From Pelagibacterium nitratireducens (GTDB lineage: Bacteria > Pseudomonadota > Alphaproteobacteria > Rhizobiales > Devosiaceae): a stretch of 64,000 nt of DNA. How positions within the stretch are numbered: position 1 is the first letter of the stretch; every line of letters starts with the position of its first letter. This document shows positions 1-9,739 of this stretch, piece by piece. The translations under genes were made by a program, and so were the position numbers. The notes under the pieces are model-generated. The model saw only the letters and a program-made list of their open reading frames with translations, did no database searches and had not been told where the DNA came from. Where the stretch lies: assembly GCF_037044555.1 (NCBI RefSeq), contig NZ_CP146275.1:3266501-3330500 (forward strand), in the 5' to 3' direction.

Positions 1-44
1 ACAGGGGAGCCCAACTTCGGTGTTGTGGGTGGATACCGAGCCGG

Positions 45-1784
45 TCAGCGGTTCAGCCAGACGTTGGTCCAGTCGCCATTGCCACCGGCAGCATAGGGCA
101 GGAAGTTTTCGACGCGTGCGCCATGATAGAGCACGGTGGTCTGGGATATCAGCGGCACCGTCGGAGGATCGGCCATCACCACTTCGTCGACCTCGTTCCA
201 GAGGAGCTCGGCTTCCCCAAGATCGGTGGTGCTCAAGGCGCGTTCAGCGATCTCGTTGGCCGCTTCATTGTTATAGTCCGAGAAGTTGAAGGTGCCGTGC
301 GTGCCGTCATAGGTGTATTGCGGCTGGAAGATCGAGCGGGCGGCACCACCGGGCCAGTCCGGTGACCAGCCCGAAGGGACCAGATCCCAAACCCCGTTCA
401 GGGCGTTGTCGAAATTAGTGATCAGGCGCGGGTAGAAGTCTGACGCCGGGGTCGGGATCAGTTCGATCTCGAATCCCGCTTCCTGAAGGCTGGCCTGCAG
501 CACCTGGGCTTCGGCAGCACCATTACCCGCATTGCGGAACGGCATCTTAAGCGACAGGCCATCTGGATATCCCGCTTCGGCAAGAAGCGCGCGTGCACGC
601 TCGGGGTCACCCTGGCTGTCGGGTGTCGGGTAGGGCTCGAAATCGTGATGCCCCAGGATACCAAGGGGGAAGATCCCGTTGAGCGGTGTGGCAAATTCGG
701 GACCACCCACCTGCTGGACGACGGCTGCCTTGTCCACGGCGTAGTTGAGAGCCTGCCGTACCAGCGGATCGCGCAGCGCGCCATCATTGTTGTCCGAGAC
801 CGTGTTGATCCAGATCATTCGCGAGGCGCCTTCGGCGAGCGTCGAGATCTTTTCGTCACCCTGCATTGTGAGCATCTGCACGGTCACGGGCGGCACGTTG
901 ATATCATAGAGCATATCGCCATCGCCCGATTGCAATTGCTGCATGGCCGCATCCGGCTGAACGCCGGCAATGACTTCTATTTCATCGACATAGGCATTAC
1001 GCAACGGATCGCTTTCCGCATCCCAGGCAGGATTGCGCGATAGCGTGAGGCTCGTATCGGGGATGTAGGACGCGATCGTATAGGGGCCGCTGGAGATGTA
1101 ATTTTCCCGGTATTCCGGACTGTCGGGCAGATAATCAAGAACTTCAACCGGCGCCGGCGTCGTCACCGGCAGCGTCAGAAGATAGATGAAGTCGTTGGCG
1201 GCATAGTTGAGATGAAATACCACCGTGTCGTCGGCCGGCGTTTCGATGCCGGAGATATCGCTTTCTTCGATGTAGGCCTTCATCGCTTCAACGGTCGGCT
1301 CGACTTCGGCAAAGCCCGCGCAGAAGTCGGCAAACCCGACAACCAGATCTTCAAAATAGGACACCGCCGGAGCGGGAATGTAGGGGTTGCAGAGACGCAT
1401 GAACCCGCGCTCGACATCGTCTGCAACGATTTGACGCGCACCGTCCGGGGCATCCCAATTGGCGCCTTCGCGGAGCGTAAATGTATAGGTCGTGCCGTCG
1501 TCGGTCGCGGTCGGAACGCTCGCGGCGAGGTCGGCTTGCGGTGCGATCTGCTCGGCGGGATCTTCCGAGGCAGCAAAATTTATCAGCTGCCGCGTGGTCG
1601 CCCGGAAAAAGCTTCCTGTGTCTGCGGTTGCGGGCGGCACGGTGTCGAACCGGTCGACTTCCGCTGTGCCGAGAATCCGGAGCGTGCCACCGGTTTGCGG
1701 CTCTTGTCCATAAGCGCTAACGGAGCTCAGCAGAGCCAGAATAAGCCCTCCCGAAGCCACCATGGTGGATTTGCGAAATTTCAT
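45..1784 (-). CDS. ABC transporter substrate-binding protein, family 5 (peptide type)
   Basis: A 579-residue periplasmic binding protein of the SBP_bac_5 class, which captures oligopeptides or similar solutes and delivers them to an inner-membrane ABC permease. The N-terminus is a clear signal peptide: basic MKFRK, a hydrophobic stretch, then a likely cleavage after SAYG. The mature part begins GGTLRILG, typical of the class, and the length is slightly above the usual 500-550. The gene ends close to the left window edge, so permease and ATPase genes, if present, lie outside. It is divergent from an amidohydrolase and an S9 peptidase, which fits uptake followed by breakdown of peptides. Family assignment is firm; the substrate is inferred from context. 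Confidence 0.88.
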   Translation of the reverse strand: MKFRKSTMVASGGLILALLSSVSAYGQEPQTGGTLRILGTAEVDRFDTVPPATADTGSFFRATTRQLINFAASEDPAEQIAPQADLAASVPTATDDGTTYTFTLREGANWDAPDGARQIVADDVERGFMRLCNPYIPAPAVSYFEDLVVGFADFCAGFAEVEPTVEAMKAYIEESDISGIETPADDTVVFHLNYAANDFIYLLTLPVTTPAPVEVLDYLPDSPEYRENYISSGPYTIASYIPDTSLTLSRNPAWDAESDPLRNAYVDEIEVIAGVQPDAAMQQLQSGDGDMLYDINVPPVTVQMLTMQGDEKISTLAEGASRMIWINTVSDNNDGALRDPLVRQALNYAVDKAAVVQQVGGPEFATPLNGIFPLGILGHHDFEPYPTPDSQGDPERARALLAEAGYPDGLSLKMPFRNAGNGAAEAQVLQASLQEAGFEIELIPTPASDFYPRLITNFDNALNGVWDLVPSGWSPDWPGGAARSIFQPQYTYDGTHGTFNFSDYNNEAANEIAERALSTTDLGEAELLWNEVDEVVMADPPTVPLISQTTVLYHGARVENFLPYAAGGNGDWTNVWLNR

Positions 1785-1866
1785 GACTTCCCTTTCTGCC
1801 GCCTTGGCATTCCCTCAAAGCGTGGCCGGCATATTCCCTCACGGCGGCACACGCTTAGTCTGAGCA

Positions 1867-1876
1867 TTTGATCAAA
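1867..1876. promoter_or_regulatory. TTTGATCAAA palindrome, copy 1 (candidate operator)
   Basis: A perfect 10-bp palindrome about 80 bases upstream of the binding-protein start. An identical copy lies 117 bp away in the same divergent intergenic region. Two identical palindromes between divergent genes suggest a shared operator, but no regulator gene is visible beside it. Confidence 0.45.
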
Positions 1877-1983
1877 CTATCTCGAACTTACGAGTGAGGT
1901 GATGATCTTGTCAACGCCCTATCCATTCGCCGCGATCGAGCCATTCACACAACACAATCCATCGGATAGAGGGTTTGTGATTT

Positions 1984-1993
1984 TTTGATCAAA
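1984..1993. promoter_or_regulatory. TTTGATCAAA palindrome, copy 2 (candidate operator)
   Basis: The second perfect TTTGATCAAA, about 90 bases upstream of the amidohydrolase start. Centre-to-centre spacing to copy 1 is 117 bp, close to eleven helical turns, which would place both on one DNA face. Confidence 0.45.
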
Positions 1994-2081
1994 TGGCTTT
2001 ACATGTGGTCGGGTTGCCGACACATTGCCCGAAATTCCGGGTCGTTCTGACCCCACGTGCATGCAGGCGGAGAAAAATATC

Positions 2082-3326
2082 ATGGCAGCTATCGCTTTCA
2101 CCAACGCCACAATTTTCGACGGAGTGAGCGACGAGGCAGTTCCCGGGATGAACGTTCTGGTTGTGGATGGGTGTATCGAAGCGGTGAGTGAACACCCCTT
2201 CACGGGCGACGCCATGACCGTGTTCGATCTGGGGGGCAGAACGCTGATGCCCGGTCTGATCGATGCGCATGCACACGTCTTCGCCATCAATCTGGTCGAA
2301 GAGCACAATCGCAACATCCCGCTGACCGAGATGACGGCGCGGGCGGTACCGCGTATTCGCAAGATGCTCGACCGGGGCTTTACCAGTGTCCGTGATGTCG
2401 CCGGTGGAGACGTGGGCATTCGCAACGCCATCGCCCAGGGTTACATTCCCGGCCCCCGTCTTTTCGTAGGTGGCCCGGCTCTGAGCCAGATCGGTGGACA
2501 TGGAGACCATCGCAGCACGACCGATGAGAGCCTCGACATCGATCTCAATGCGAGCGCGTTTCACTTTACCTGCCGCATTGTCGATGGCGTGGACACAATC
2601 CGCAGCGTCGTCCGCAACGAAATGCGCAAGGGGGCCGATCATATCAAGGTGCTGGCGTCCGGTGGCGTCGGGTCGCCCAATGATGCCATTGAAGTTCCTC
2701 AGTTTTCCGAAGACGAGATCCGCGTTGTCGTGCAGGAAGCAGCCGTGCGCGGGAAATATGTGTGTGCCCACGCCTATGAAAGTGCAGCGATCCAGCATTC
2801 CATCAGAGCCGGAGTACGCACCATCGAGCACGGAAATCTCATCAATGCCGAAACCGCGGCAATGGTCGCGGCGGCCGATGCCTTTGTCGTGCCGACTCTG
2901 GTGGCCTATGAAGTCACGGCCCAGCACGGCGAGCGCCTTGGCCTGTCGCCTTATGTCATGTCCAAGCTCAACATGGTCAACGATGCGGGCATAGCCATGC
3001 TTGGCCTGTGCCAGGACGCTGGCGTCCAGCTCGGGTTCGGCACCGATCTGATGGGAGACATGGAATTTGCCCAGCTTGAGGAACTGGCCATCCGCGCCCG
3101 TGCGCAGCGCCCGGTCGATGTGCTCAAATCAGCGACATCGGTCAATGCCAAAATTGTCCAGCGCTCCGGCGAACTCGGCGTTATAGCGCCCGGCGCAATT
3201 GCCGATATCATCGTGGTGGACGGTGATCCGCTCAAAGACATTTCGGTTCTGACCGAACCGGAAAAGAACCTCCGTCTGATCATGAAAGATGGCGGAATTT
3301 ACAGGACTGACCTCACCGCCAACTAG
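2082..3326 (+). CDS. Amidohydrolase, prolidase / imidazolonepropionase-like
   Basis: A metal-dependent hydrolase of the amidohydrolase superfamily, 414 residues, of the subgroup that contains Xaa-Pro dipeptidases. Metal ligands are visible: HAH (H63, H65) after the first strand, K189 in HIKVLASGG as the probable carboxylated lysine, H230 in CAHAYES, H250 in TIEHGN and D322 in FGTDL. I chose ATG 2082 because GGAG lies 9 bases upstream and the homology begins at once (FTNATIFDG); an ATG 57 bases upstream has no comparable site. There is no signal peptide, so it is cytoplasmic. It lies 60 bp before an S9 peptidase on the same strand and is probably cotranscribed, suggesting cleavage of imported dipeptides. 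The exact substrate is not readable. Confidence 0.85.
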   Translation: MAAIAFTNATIFDGVSDEAVPGMNVLVVDGCIEAVSEHPFTGDAMTVFDLGGRTLMPGLIDAHAHVFAINLVEEHNRNIPLTEMTARAVPRIRKMLDRGFTSVRDVAGGDVGIRNAIAQGYIPGPRLFVGGPALSQIGGHGDHRSTTDESLDIDLNASAFHFTCRIVDGVDTIRSVVRNEMRKGADHIKVLASGGVGSPNDAIEVPQFSEDEIRVVVQEAAVRGKYVCAHAYESAAIQHSIRAGVRTIEHGNLINAETAAMVAAADAFVVPTLVAYEVTAQHGERLGLSPYVMSKLNMVNDAGIAMLGLCQDAGVQLGFGTDLMGDMEFAQLEELAIRARAQRPVDVLKSATSVNAKIVQRSGELGVIAPGAIADIIVVDGDPLKDISVLTEPEKNLRLIMKDGGIYRTDLTAN

Positions 3327-3386
3327 CGCCGGGTTCAACTGCGCCCGATTTCACCCCACCCGATTATCGTCCTGTAGAGCTCGACA

Positions 3387-5462
3387 ATGACTGCCCTTCA
3401 AACTGCCCCGCTGACCTTCGAAACCCTCTATAGCGAGCCCAGCATCATCGGCACCCTGCCCCTTGGCGCATGCTGGTCGGCGGATGGCAAAAAGCTGGCG
3501 TTTCTCTGGAACGATGCCGGCCACACCTTCCGCGATATCTGGATCTGGGAAAAGGATGGCAAGCGCGTTAGCCGACGCACCCGGCTTGGCATCGACAGGA
3601 CCAGCGGCGAAGCCAGGGGCATTTCCGAACTCGCCTGGATCGGATCGGACCGCCTTGCCTTTGTCCTGGACGGACAACTTTATAGTGTCGAAAGCGATGG
3701 CGCCATTGGCCCGTTGGCGATCGGCGCGGCGGTTGTGCGCTCGCTTGTCACGAGCCCCTCTGGGGATAGGTTGGCCTTTATTGCCGGCTCATCATTGATG
3801 ACAATCGCGGTATCGGGCACCACGCGAGCTGACCCTCTCGTAATGGGCACTGGTTTTGTGGGCATCGAATCCTTCAAATGGTCGTCCGACGGCAAACAGA
3901 TTGTCTTCGTCGAGTCCGATGACACCAACACCCGAAAAATCGAAATTGCCTATGATGCCAGGGGCGAAGCCCGAAGGGACCGGTTCACCCGCGCTTTTCC
4001 GGGGGATTTGCTGACGCGCCGCAGGATCGGTCTCATCGACGTCGCGGGCGGAGAGCCCCTGTGGTTCGAACGTCCCGATGCCGAAGACGCAATCTGGGGT
4101 TATGGCCTGTCGCCCGATGGAAATGCGCTGTTCATCAGCAGCAGCGTTCTCTCGATCAAAACGCATACCGTCTACATGTTCGACGTGCGATCGGGGGTGC
4201 GGACCGTCCATTATTCGGCGCATGACGCCTTCAAGATTCGCCCCGATTGGCAGGTCGAGTTTGCCCCCGACGGCAGGACGCTGATTATCCTGACTGATCG
4301 CGACGGGTTCAATCATCTCCATAGTCTCCCCACCGCGGGCGCGGCCCTTGAGCCCATCACGGCCGGCGCCTGGGAGATCGCCGAATTCGCCGTCGATGCC
4401 GCCAATGGCACCATCTACTTTGTCTCCAACGCGTCGCATCCGGCGGAACGCCAAATCTATTCGGTGCCGCTGACTGGAGGCCCTGTTTCGCAACTGACGC
4501 GAGCCGCAGGAATTCACGTGCCCATCTATGCGCCGGATTTCAGTGCATTTGCCGACCTGTTCAGCAACGACATGACCCCGCCGGAGCTCTTCGTTCGGGC
4601 CCTTCCGGACGCGTCCGACGACCACCAGATTACCCGGTCGCCGCGCCCCGAATTTGCCGATCACAACTGGGCCGAAGTGCGCTATGTGCCGTTCCAGAGC
4701 CACATCGATGGCGCCGAACTTGTGGCAAGGGTCATGCTTCCCGCCAATTTCGAGCCCGATGGCAGCCACCCCATGGTTGTTGGCTCTGTCTATTCCGACG
4801 GGCTTCTTAATCAGTGGGGCGGACGGGCGGCCCATCCCAGCTGGGGCATCGATCAGTATCTGGCCTCACGTGGTTTCGTGGTGGTAAGCCCGGAAATCCG
4901 CGGCAGCTTCGGGCGGGGCCGCGACTGGAACCGCCCCATGCTCAACAGCTATGGAAGCCAGGACATCGAGGATATTGCAGACTGCGTCAAAGCCCTCGTC
5001 GATCTGGGCTATGCCGATGGGCGGCGTGTCGGCCTTTGGGGGTCGAGCTATGGCGGACTGATGACGTTGATGTCGTTGTTCAAAAAGCCCGGATTTTATG
5101 CCGCCGGCTTTGCCGGCGCACCCGCCACCAACGTCTGGCACGCTTATCCCGAACAGGGCTGGATCATGGGGCTGACAGAGGGCGATGACTTTGTCGACCG
5201 CTACCGCGCCCAGTCGGCGCTGTTCCACAGCAAGGACCTTCAAGATCCCCTGATGATCCTGCACGGGACCAAGGATGAAGTGGTTCTTTATGCCGATACC
5301 ATCGCCCTGGTCGAAAAGCTGATCGCGCAGAACAAGAAGTTCGAACTCGTAACGCTGCCCGGGACGGGGCACGCCTGGGCAAAGCAGGATCTGGCGCTGA
5401 CGCGCTTCGCCTATGGAAAGCTTGCCGACTTTTTCGAAAAGACCCTGAAGGGCTCCAGGTAA
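3387..5462 (+). CDS. S9 family serine peptidase (prolyl oligopeptidase / acylaminoacyl-peptidase type)
   Basis: A 691-residue protein with an N-terminal WD40-like beta-propeller (repeated SPDG/SADGK motifs, about residues 20-400) and a C-terminal alpha/beta-hydrolase domain. The triad is visible: S554 in GSSYGG, D630 in HGTKDE and H662 in GHAW. Such enzymes release N-terminal dipeptides or acylated residues from short peptides, the propeller restricting substrate size. No signal peptide is seen, so it acts in the cytoplasm. It follows the amidohydrolase and faces the peptide-binding gene, making a peptide uptake and degradation locus likely. Length and domain order are normal. Substrate preference within S9 cannot be told from the sequence. 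Confidence 0.88.
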   Translation: MTALQTAPLTFETLYSEPSIIGTLPLGACWSADGKKLAFLWNDAGHTFRDIWIWEKDGKRVSRRTRLGIDRTSGEARGISELAWIGSDRLAFVLDGQLYSVESDGAIGPLAIGAAVVRSLVTSPSGDRLAFIAGSSLMTIAVSGTTRADPLVMGTGFVGIESFKWSSDGKQIVFVESDDTNTRKIEIAYDARGEARRDRFTRAFPGDLLTRRRIGLIDVAGGEPLWFERPDAEDAIWGYGLSPDGNALFISSSVLSIKTHTVYMFDVRSGVRTVHYSAHDAFKIRPDWQVEFAPDGRTLIILTDRDGFNHLHSLPTAGAALEPITAGAWEIAEFAVDAANGTIYFVSNASHPAERQIYSVPLTGGPVSQLTRAAGIHVPIYAPDFSAFADLFSNDMTPPELFVRALPDASDDHQITRSPRPEFADHNWAEVRYVPFQSHIDGAELVARVMLPANFEPDGSHPMVVGSVYSDGLLNQWGGRAAHPSWGIDQYLASRGFVVVSPEIRGSFGRGRDWNRPMLNSYGSQDIEDIADCVKALVDLGYADGRRVGLWGSSYGGLMTLMSLFKKPGFYAAGFAGAPATNVWHAYPEQGWIMGLTEGDDFVDRYRAQSALFHSKDLQDPLMILHGTKDEVVLYADTIALVEKLIAQNKKFELVTLPGTGHAWAKQDLALTRFAYGKLADFFEKTLKGSR

Positions 5463-5756
5463 GCCCGGCGTTCTTGTCTGACGCATGAATCCCCCGCTCC
5501 GTGCCCTTATCGGTCGGCGAATTTTTAGCGCGACGCCTCAATATCGCTTGGTGGGCTTATGGGCCCCAAATGCTGGCGGCACCCGATACGCGAGCCGCTT
5601 GCTTTTCTGCGCCGGTGACGAGAAGGGTCGTACCGCCATGGGGTTCGGTCGAAATGGCCGAGGACGCCTATTGCGATCCCTCGACTTTGCCGCAGATTGC
5701 CAAGAGTACCCCATCTGCTACAATCTGGCCGGGGAACGGGGGCTTGGCACTGGCTT

Positions 5757-7202
5757 ATGGTTGGATCTGAACCTGGTTGGGAAGAACAGGATCTCGACCG
5801 CGTCAGGACGCGGCGCAAAGCTTTGCTCAGCCTGCTGGAAGCCGATATTTCGCTTTTGATGAATGGCGCCGGGACGGGGTCTGCGGACCTCAAGCTCGAA
5901 CAGGCATTGCGGCTCGAAGCCGCTTCGCTCAGCAAGGTGCGACTGTGGCATTTTGTTTGGTCTCTGCCGAAAGGGACGCGGCTGGCCGGCCTGGCGGCTG
6001 GAAGTGAGCCGCAGTTTGTCGACGCTTTCGTGCTGGCGGGTCCGGCGTCTCTGGCACGGATTGCCGGTGCCTTCCGCAAGCCGGATTTTTCCGCAAGCGA
6101 TCTCTACGCAGCGCGCCAGACATTGGGCGGCGACGATGTGCGACGCTATGTCGGCTCGTTGGGGTCGGAAGCCGGCGAGGTCACATCGCGCCTGATCGAA
6201 TGTCTGAAGACGGCCGACCGGAGGGAAGGCGCGATCTGCCTCGGGATGGATCTGGCCTGGCCGAACTCGATTGGCACCGATCAGGAGAACAAGCTCGCCT
6301 TTACCGCCGAGATTGCGGACGGCAACGCGGACTGGTCGCCGGCCAGCCTGAGGCAGAACAAGATGCTTGCGGCAAACAAGGACTTCGTCGAAGCGCTGAT
6401 CGCGGCAAGCGTTGCGACGCGCGAGGACGTCTCCGCGGCGGCCAGACGCGACCGGGAGCGGCGCGAAAAGGAGGAGCCGCTGCGCATGCTTTTCGATGGC
6501 AATTCGGTCAGCAGCGAGGTCTTGTCGTTCAATTCGCGTGCGGAAGCGGACCTTGTGGGATTTTCCGGGCCGGTGGAAGGCGAAGCCGTGGTTCTCAAGG
6601 TTGCCGAACTCCCGTTCTACAAGCGTACGCGCCTCATCGACATGCTGGACCGGCGGAGTGGCTATCCCAAGATAGCCCGCTTCATGGGCGAATACAGCAT
6701 GGAGGGCAATGTCATCAGCTACGAACGCGTGCTGCCGATCGATTGGCAGTCCCGCACAATCTTTGCCAAGAACGCCTCCGAGAACCTGCGCCTGACGGCG
6801 GAAACGGTCCCCTCGTATCTGAAGTTTTTCTGCCAGTACATCAGGGGCAGCGACGGGTATTTCCGCATCATTGAAGACCCCGCCGAGTTGTCCTGGCTGG
6901 GCATCAGCAACGACGCCGCCCGAAGGGCAGCGAACCATATCCATCCCATAGAACTGTGGACGCCGGAGGCGGTGCCCGACCCGACCGGGGACGCCGCCAT
7001 GCAAGGCCAGGGATGCTATCTGGCGCGCGGTTGGGTCATCTATTCCCGCGCCTTGTTCGCGGCGGTCTTTTTGGTTTCCGAAACCGGGGCCGTGCGGATG
7101 ATCGAGGACCAGCCCTTCGGCGCACAATTGCCCATAGTGCCCGAGACGATCAGCAAAAAGACCCACTTCATCTACCTGCTCAGAGAAGAGGCGCAGGCAT
7201 GA
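5757..7202 (+). CDS. Hypothetical protein, first gene of a two-gene cassette
   Basis: I do not recognise this 482-residue protein. It has no signal peptide or convincing membrane segment. A charged, probably helical stretch (RRDRERREKEE) near residue 235 may link an N-terminal and a C-terminal domain; the C-terminal half is rich in short hydrophobic strands and has no catalytic motif that I can name. The start is uncertain: ATG 5757 is chosen, but TTG 5697 opens the same frame. Its stop overlaps the start of the next gene (ATGA), so the two are almost certainly translated together and probably act in one process with the membrane beta-helix protein. It sits between a peptidase gene and an IS remnant, consistent with accessory DNA. 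Confidence 0.7.
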   Translation: MVGSEPGWEEQDLDRVRTRRKALLSLLEADISLLMNGAGTGSADLKLEQALRLEAASLSKVRLWHFVWSLPKGTRLAGLAAGSEPQFVDAFVLAGPASLARIAGAFRKPDFSASDLYAARQTLGGDDVRRYVGSLGSEAGEVTSRLIECLKTADRREGAICLGMDLAWPNSIGTDQENKLAFTAEIADGNADWSPASLRQNKMLAANKDFVEALIAASVATREDVSAAARRDRERREKEEPLRMLFDGNSVSSEVLSFNSRAEADLVGFSGPVEGEAVVLKVAELPFYKRTRLIDMLDRRSGYPKIARFMGEYSMEGNVISYERVLPIDWQSRTIFAKNASENLRLTAETVPSYLKFFCQYIRGSDGYFRIIEDPAELSWLGISNDAARRAANHIHPIELWTPEAVPDPTGDAAMQGQGCYLARGWVIYSRALFAAVFLVSETGAVRMIEDQPFGAQLPIVPETISKKTHFIYLLREEAQA

Positions 7203-9739
7203 CCGGCGAAATGGACGCACGCGACTTCAAGGAGTTCATACGGCTCGGCCAGTTCGAAAAGATTGAACGCGCGCGCGTCACAGGCGAAGTGAGTTTTCGC
7301 GGCGAGGAAATTCCCCGCAACCTTCGCCTTCTCTACGTTACATTTCTGGGACCCGTCGATTTTGGCGACGCCCGGATTTCGGGGTCGCTGGACCTGACCG
7401 GATGCTGGTTTGGACGCACATTGAGCCTGTCCAATGCAATGATCGATGGTGAACTCATCCTTGACGATGTGGTCGTGGAGTCGACGGCCCAAAACGGGAA
7501 AGCCGGCGACTACGATCGGGCGGTCGTCGGGACTGCGCTCGATGCAAGCGGACTTCGGGTGACCGGTCGGCTCAGCGGCGCATTCCTTTCGGTGGTCGGT
7601 TTCGCCGATTTCTCTCACGCCAGGATCGACGCCAATGCAGCGTTCCTGGCCTTCGAGATCCGCAGATCCTTTGCGATGTCGGGGCTCACTGTCGGCGGCG
7701 ATCTGCACCTGACGGCAGGCTATCGCTCAGGCGCTACAACAAAGGGCTTTGTCGCGGGCAACCTTGACGCCGCAAATGTTTCTGTGCGGGGCAATGTGTT
7801 CATTGCCGGTGTCCACATCAACGGCAATCTCAATTTGTGGTCGGCCGATATCAGCGGCAATTTCTGGCTGACCCCTGCCGTTTTCAAGGGAAGCGAGGCC
7901 GTGGCTTCGGTTGTTCGCGGTGACATGCATCTCGGCGCCAGCACGGTGCGCGGCCACGTCCAATTCGAATCCGTGCAGATCGATGGGGTGCTCAAACTCT
8001 ATTCGGTGGACATCGGACCCTTGCGCATCAAGCACGCCAACGATGCCGATGCCGGACCTCTGGGACGCCGGGGGTGTCGACTCGGTGGAATGTGGGCGCT
8101 GGGCGCCAGGATCCGGGGAGACGCGCTTCTATACAATCTCGAGGTTTCCGGATTCGGCGTCGGCGGGGAGCGGGCGGTGGATCTCTCGCAGGCTACCATC
8201 GAAGGCAACCTTCGGCTTTGGGCGCCCGGCCAATTCCTCGAGGAGGGCATGAGGGTCACCAATGGAGCCGACATGCCCGAGGACCGGCAGAGCCTGATCG
8301 TGGGCGACATCGACCTTAGCGGCTGCTCGATCGGAGGCGACTGCAATCTCACCAATCTGCAGGTTGACGGAGCCGTACTGCTGGACGATGCGGAAGTAAC
8401 AGGTGACGTGCTGTTTCAGTCAGCTGTCTCTCTGCTTGACTCGCTACAGACCCAGGAGCGCCATCGCGACCTCTACAACCGGCTGGTGCAGCATGCGCTC
8501 GAGGACAGGACCGGGAAGCCAATGGCGCGGGTCAGGCGTCTTTCAATGGTCATGTTGCGTTGCCACAATGATGTCGATCTCAGTGGCCTGACGTTGCGGG
8601 CGACGGAGGCCGAAGTCCGCAGCCATAGCGGCTACGGCACCATCGACGCTCACGACATCACAGTGGCCGGTCACCTGTGGCAGTACCGGACCGTGGGGCA
8701 TCAGCGCTGGCAGCAGATTGCGGGCGGCGATGTCGGTATCAGGCCGCCGAACTCGGATGCACAGATACCGGGCAGCGCCGACTTCTCGGGATCGAAGGTC
8801 TGGCACATGTGCCTTTCGGGCGCCAGCTTCCAGACCCCGGTTACCAGAAGAGAGGATGCCGAAACGGTTGAGCGCGAACGCGGGCTCATCCTGGCGGGTG
8901 CCAAGATCAATGAACTCGAGATCACCCCGCTTTCGAGCCGGCACATCTTTCCCATTCCCATCAACCTGGCCGATACGGCCGTTACGCTGTGGAATCTGCA
9001 CGACGCTGACGACAACCGGTTCACACGCTACAAGTCACTGCTCGAGAGCGATGCCACCTTCAGGCGCTCGACCTATCTCGCCGCTGAGTCCAGCCTGCGC
9101 AACAGAGGCCATGAAGCCGAGGCCGACGCTATCTACCGGGAAATGGTCAGACGTGGCCACAGGGAGCGCGTTCGCCGCCGTTTCTGGCCCTCTCTGCTCG
9201 AAATCACCATGGTGGGCGTTCCGGCCATGCTGATCTCAATGACCCTGCAGCTCGACTTGCTGGTCATCCTCGCCACAATACTGATTGCCGCGCTGCTGTC
9301 GCGGCCGCTGGTGGCCTTTGTGCGCTGGCTGTTGTGGGACTGGCTGCTGGGATTCGGAACGCGACCCATAAGGATCGGCGTCGTGATCCTTATTTTCCTG
9401 ATTATCTCGTTTGCCGCGGTCTATTTGGATTCGCGGAATATCGGGCCCACAATCGGCGCCGAGGTTGCGACCCCCGATAGCCCCTCGTACCCGCAGAGGT
9501 GGGACTTGTGGGACGGCGCCGCCATAACGCTGCGCGTCCATGTTCCACTGGCAAATTGGGGGGTGCGCGACGACTGGCAACTGGCCGACGCTCCCGAGAG
9601 GAGCCTGTATTTCGCACAAACGCGCGTCGAAGGGGTCAGGCCGGAAGATTACGGCATGCTCATGATGATTCTGAACTTTTTGGCGTGGCCGCCCTTTCTC
9701 GCATTTGCCCTGCGCCGCGCCTTCCGCTTCGCATCCTAA
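7199..9739 (+). CDS. Beta-helix-repeat membrane protein of unknown function
   Basis: An 846-residue protein. Residues about 20-600 consist of imperfect repeats such as GNLDAANV, GNLNLWSADI and GDIDLSGCSI, the spacing of a right-handed beta-helix related to pentapeptide repeats. A helical TPR-like stretch follows (about 605-665), then hydrophobic segments near 669-710 (probably two), 724-745 and 818-840, so the C-terminus is membrane-embedded. The repeat-plus-membrane layout resembles proteins often labelled membrane-associated oxidoreductase, though I see no cofactor motif. The start overlaps the stop of the preceding gene by four bases. The coupling suggests a two-component membrane system: cytoplasmic protein plus helix scaffold. 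Function is unknown; a surface scaffold, channel-like effector or defence role are all guesses. Confidence 0.75.
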   Translation: MTGEMDARDFKEFIRLGQFEKIERARVTGEVSFRGEEIPRNLRLLYVTFLGPVDFGDARISGSLDLTGCWFGRTLSLSNAMIDGELILDDVVVESTAQNGKAGDYDRAVVGTALDASGLRVTGRLSGAFLSVVGFADFSHARIDANAAFLAFEIRRSFAMSGLTVGGDLHLTAGYRSGATTKGFVAGNLDAANVSVRGNVFIAGVHINGNLNLWSADISGNFWLTPAVFKGSEAVASVVRGDMHLGASTVRGHVQFESVQIDGVLKLYSVDIGPLRIKHANDADAGPLGRRGCRLGGMWALGARIRGDALLYNLEVSGFGVGGERAVDLSQATIEGNLRLWAPGQFLEEGMRVTNGADMPEDRQSLIVGDIDLSGCSIGGDCNLTNLQVDGAVLLDDAEVTGDVLFQSAVSLLDSLQTQERHRDLYNRLVQHALEDRTGKPMARVRRLSMVMLRCHNDVDLSGLTLRATEAEVRSHSGYGTIDAHDITVAGHLWQYRTVGHQRWQQIAGGDVGIRPPNSDAQIPGSADFSGSKVWHMCLSGASFQTPVTRREDAETVERERGLILAGAKINELEITPLSSRHIFPIPINLADTAVTLWNLHDADDNRFTRYKSLLESDATFRRSTYLAAESSLRNRGHEAEADAIYREMVRRGHRERVRRRFWPSLLEITMVGVPAMLISMTLQLDLLVILATILIAALLSRPLVAFVRWLLWDWLLGFGTRPIRIGVVILIFLIISFAAVYLDSRNIGPTIGAEVATPDSPSYPQRWDLWDGAAITLRVHVPLANWGVRDDWQLADAPERSLYFAQTRVEGVRPEDYGMLMMILNFLAWPPFLAFALRRAFRFAS

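Noticed and set aside
2494..2994. Long plus-strand frame inside the amidohydrolase gene
   Set aside because: The real gene in the other frame has all its metal-site motifs; this one is a shadow of it.
5501..5770. An 89-codon frame starting GTG just before the two-gene cassette
   Set aside because: It has no ribosome-binding site, no family resemblance and ordinary codon use for a shadow frame; it overlaps the start region of the hypothetical gene.
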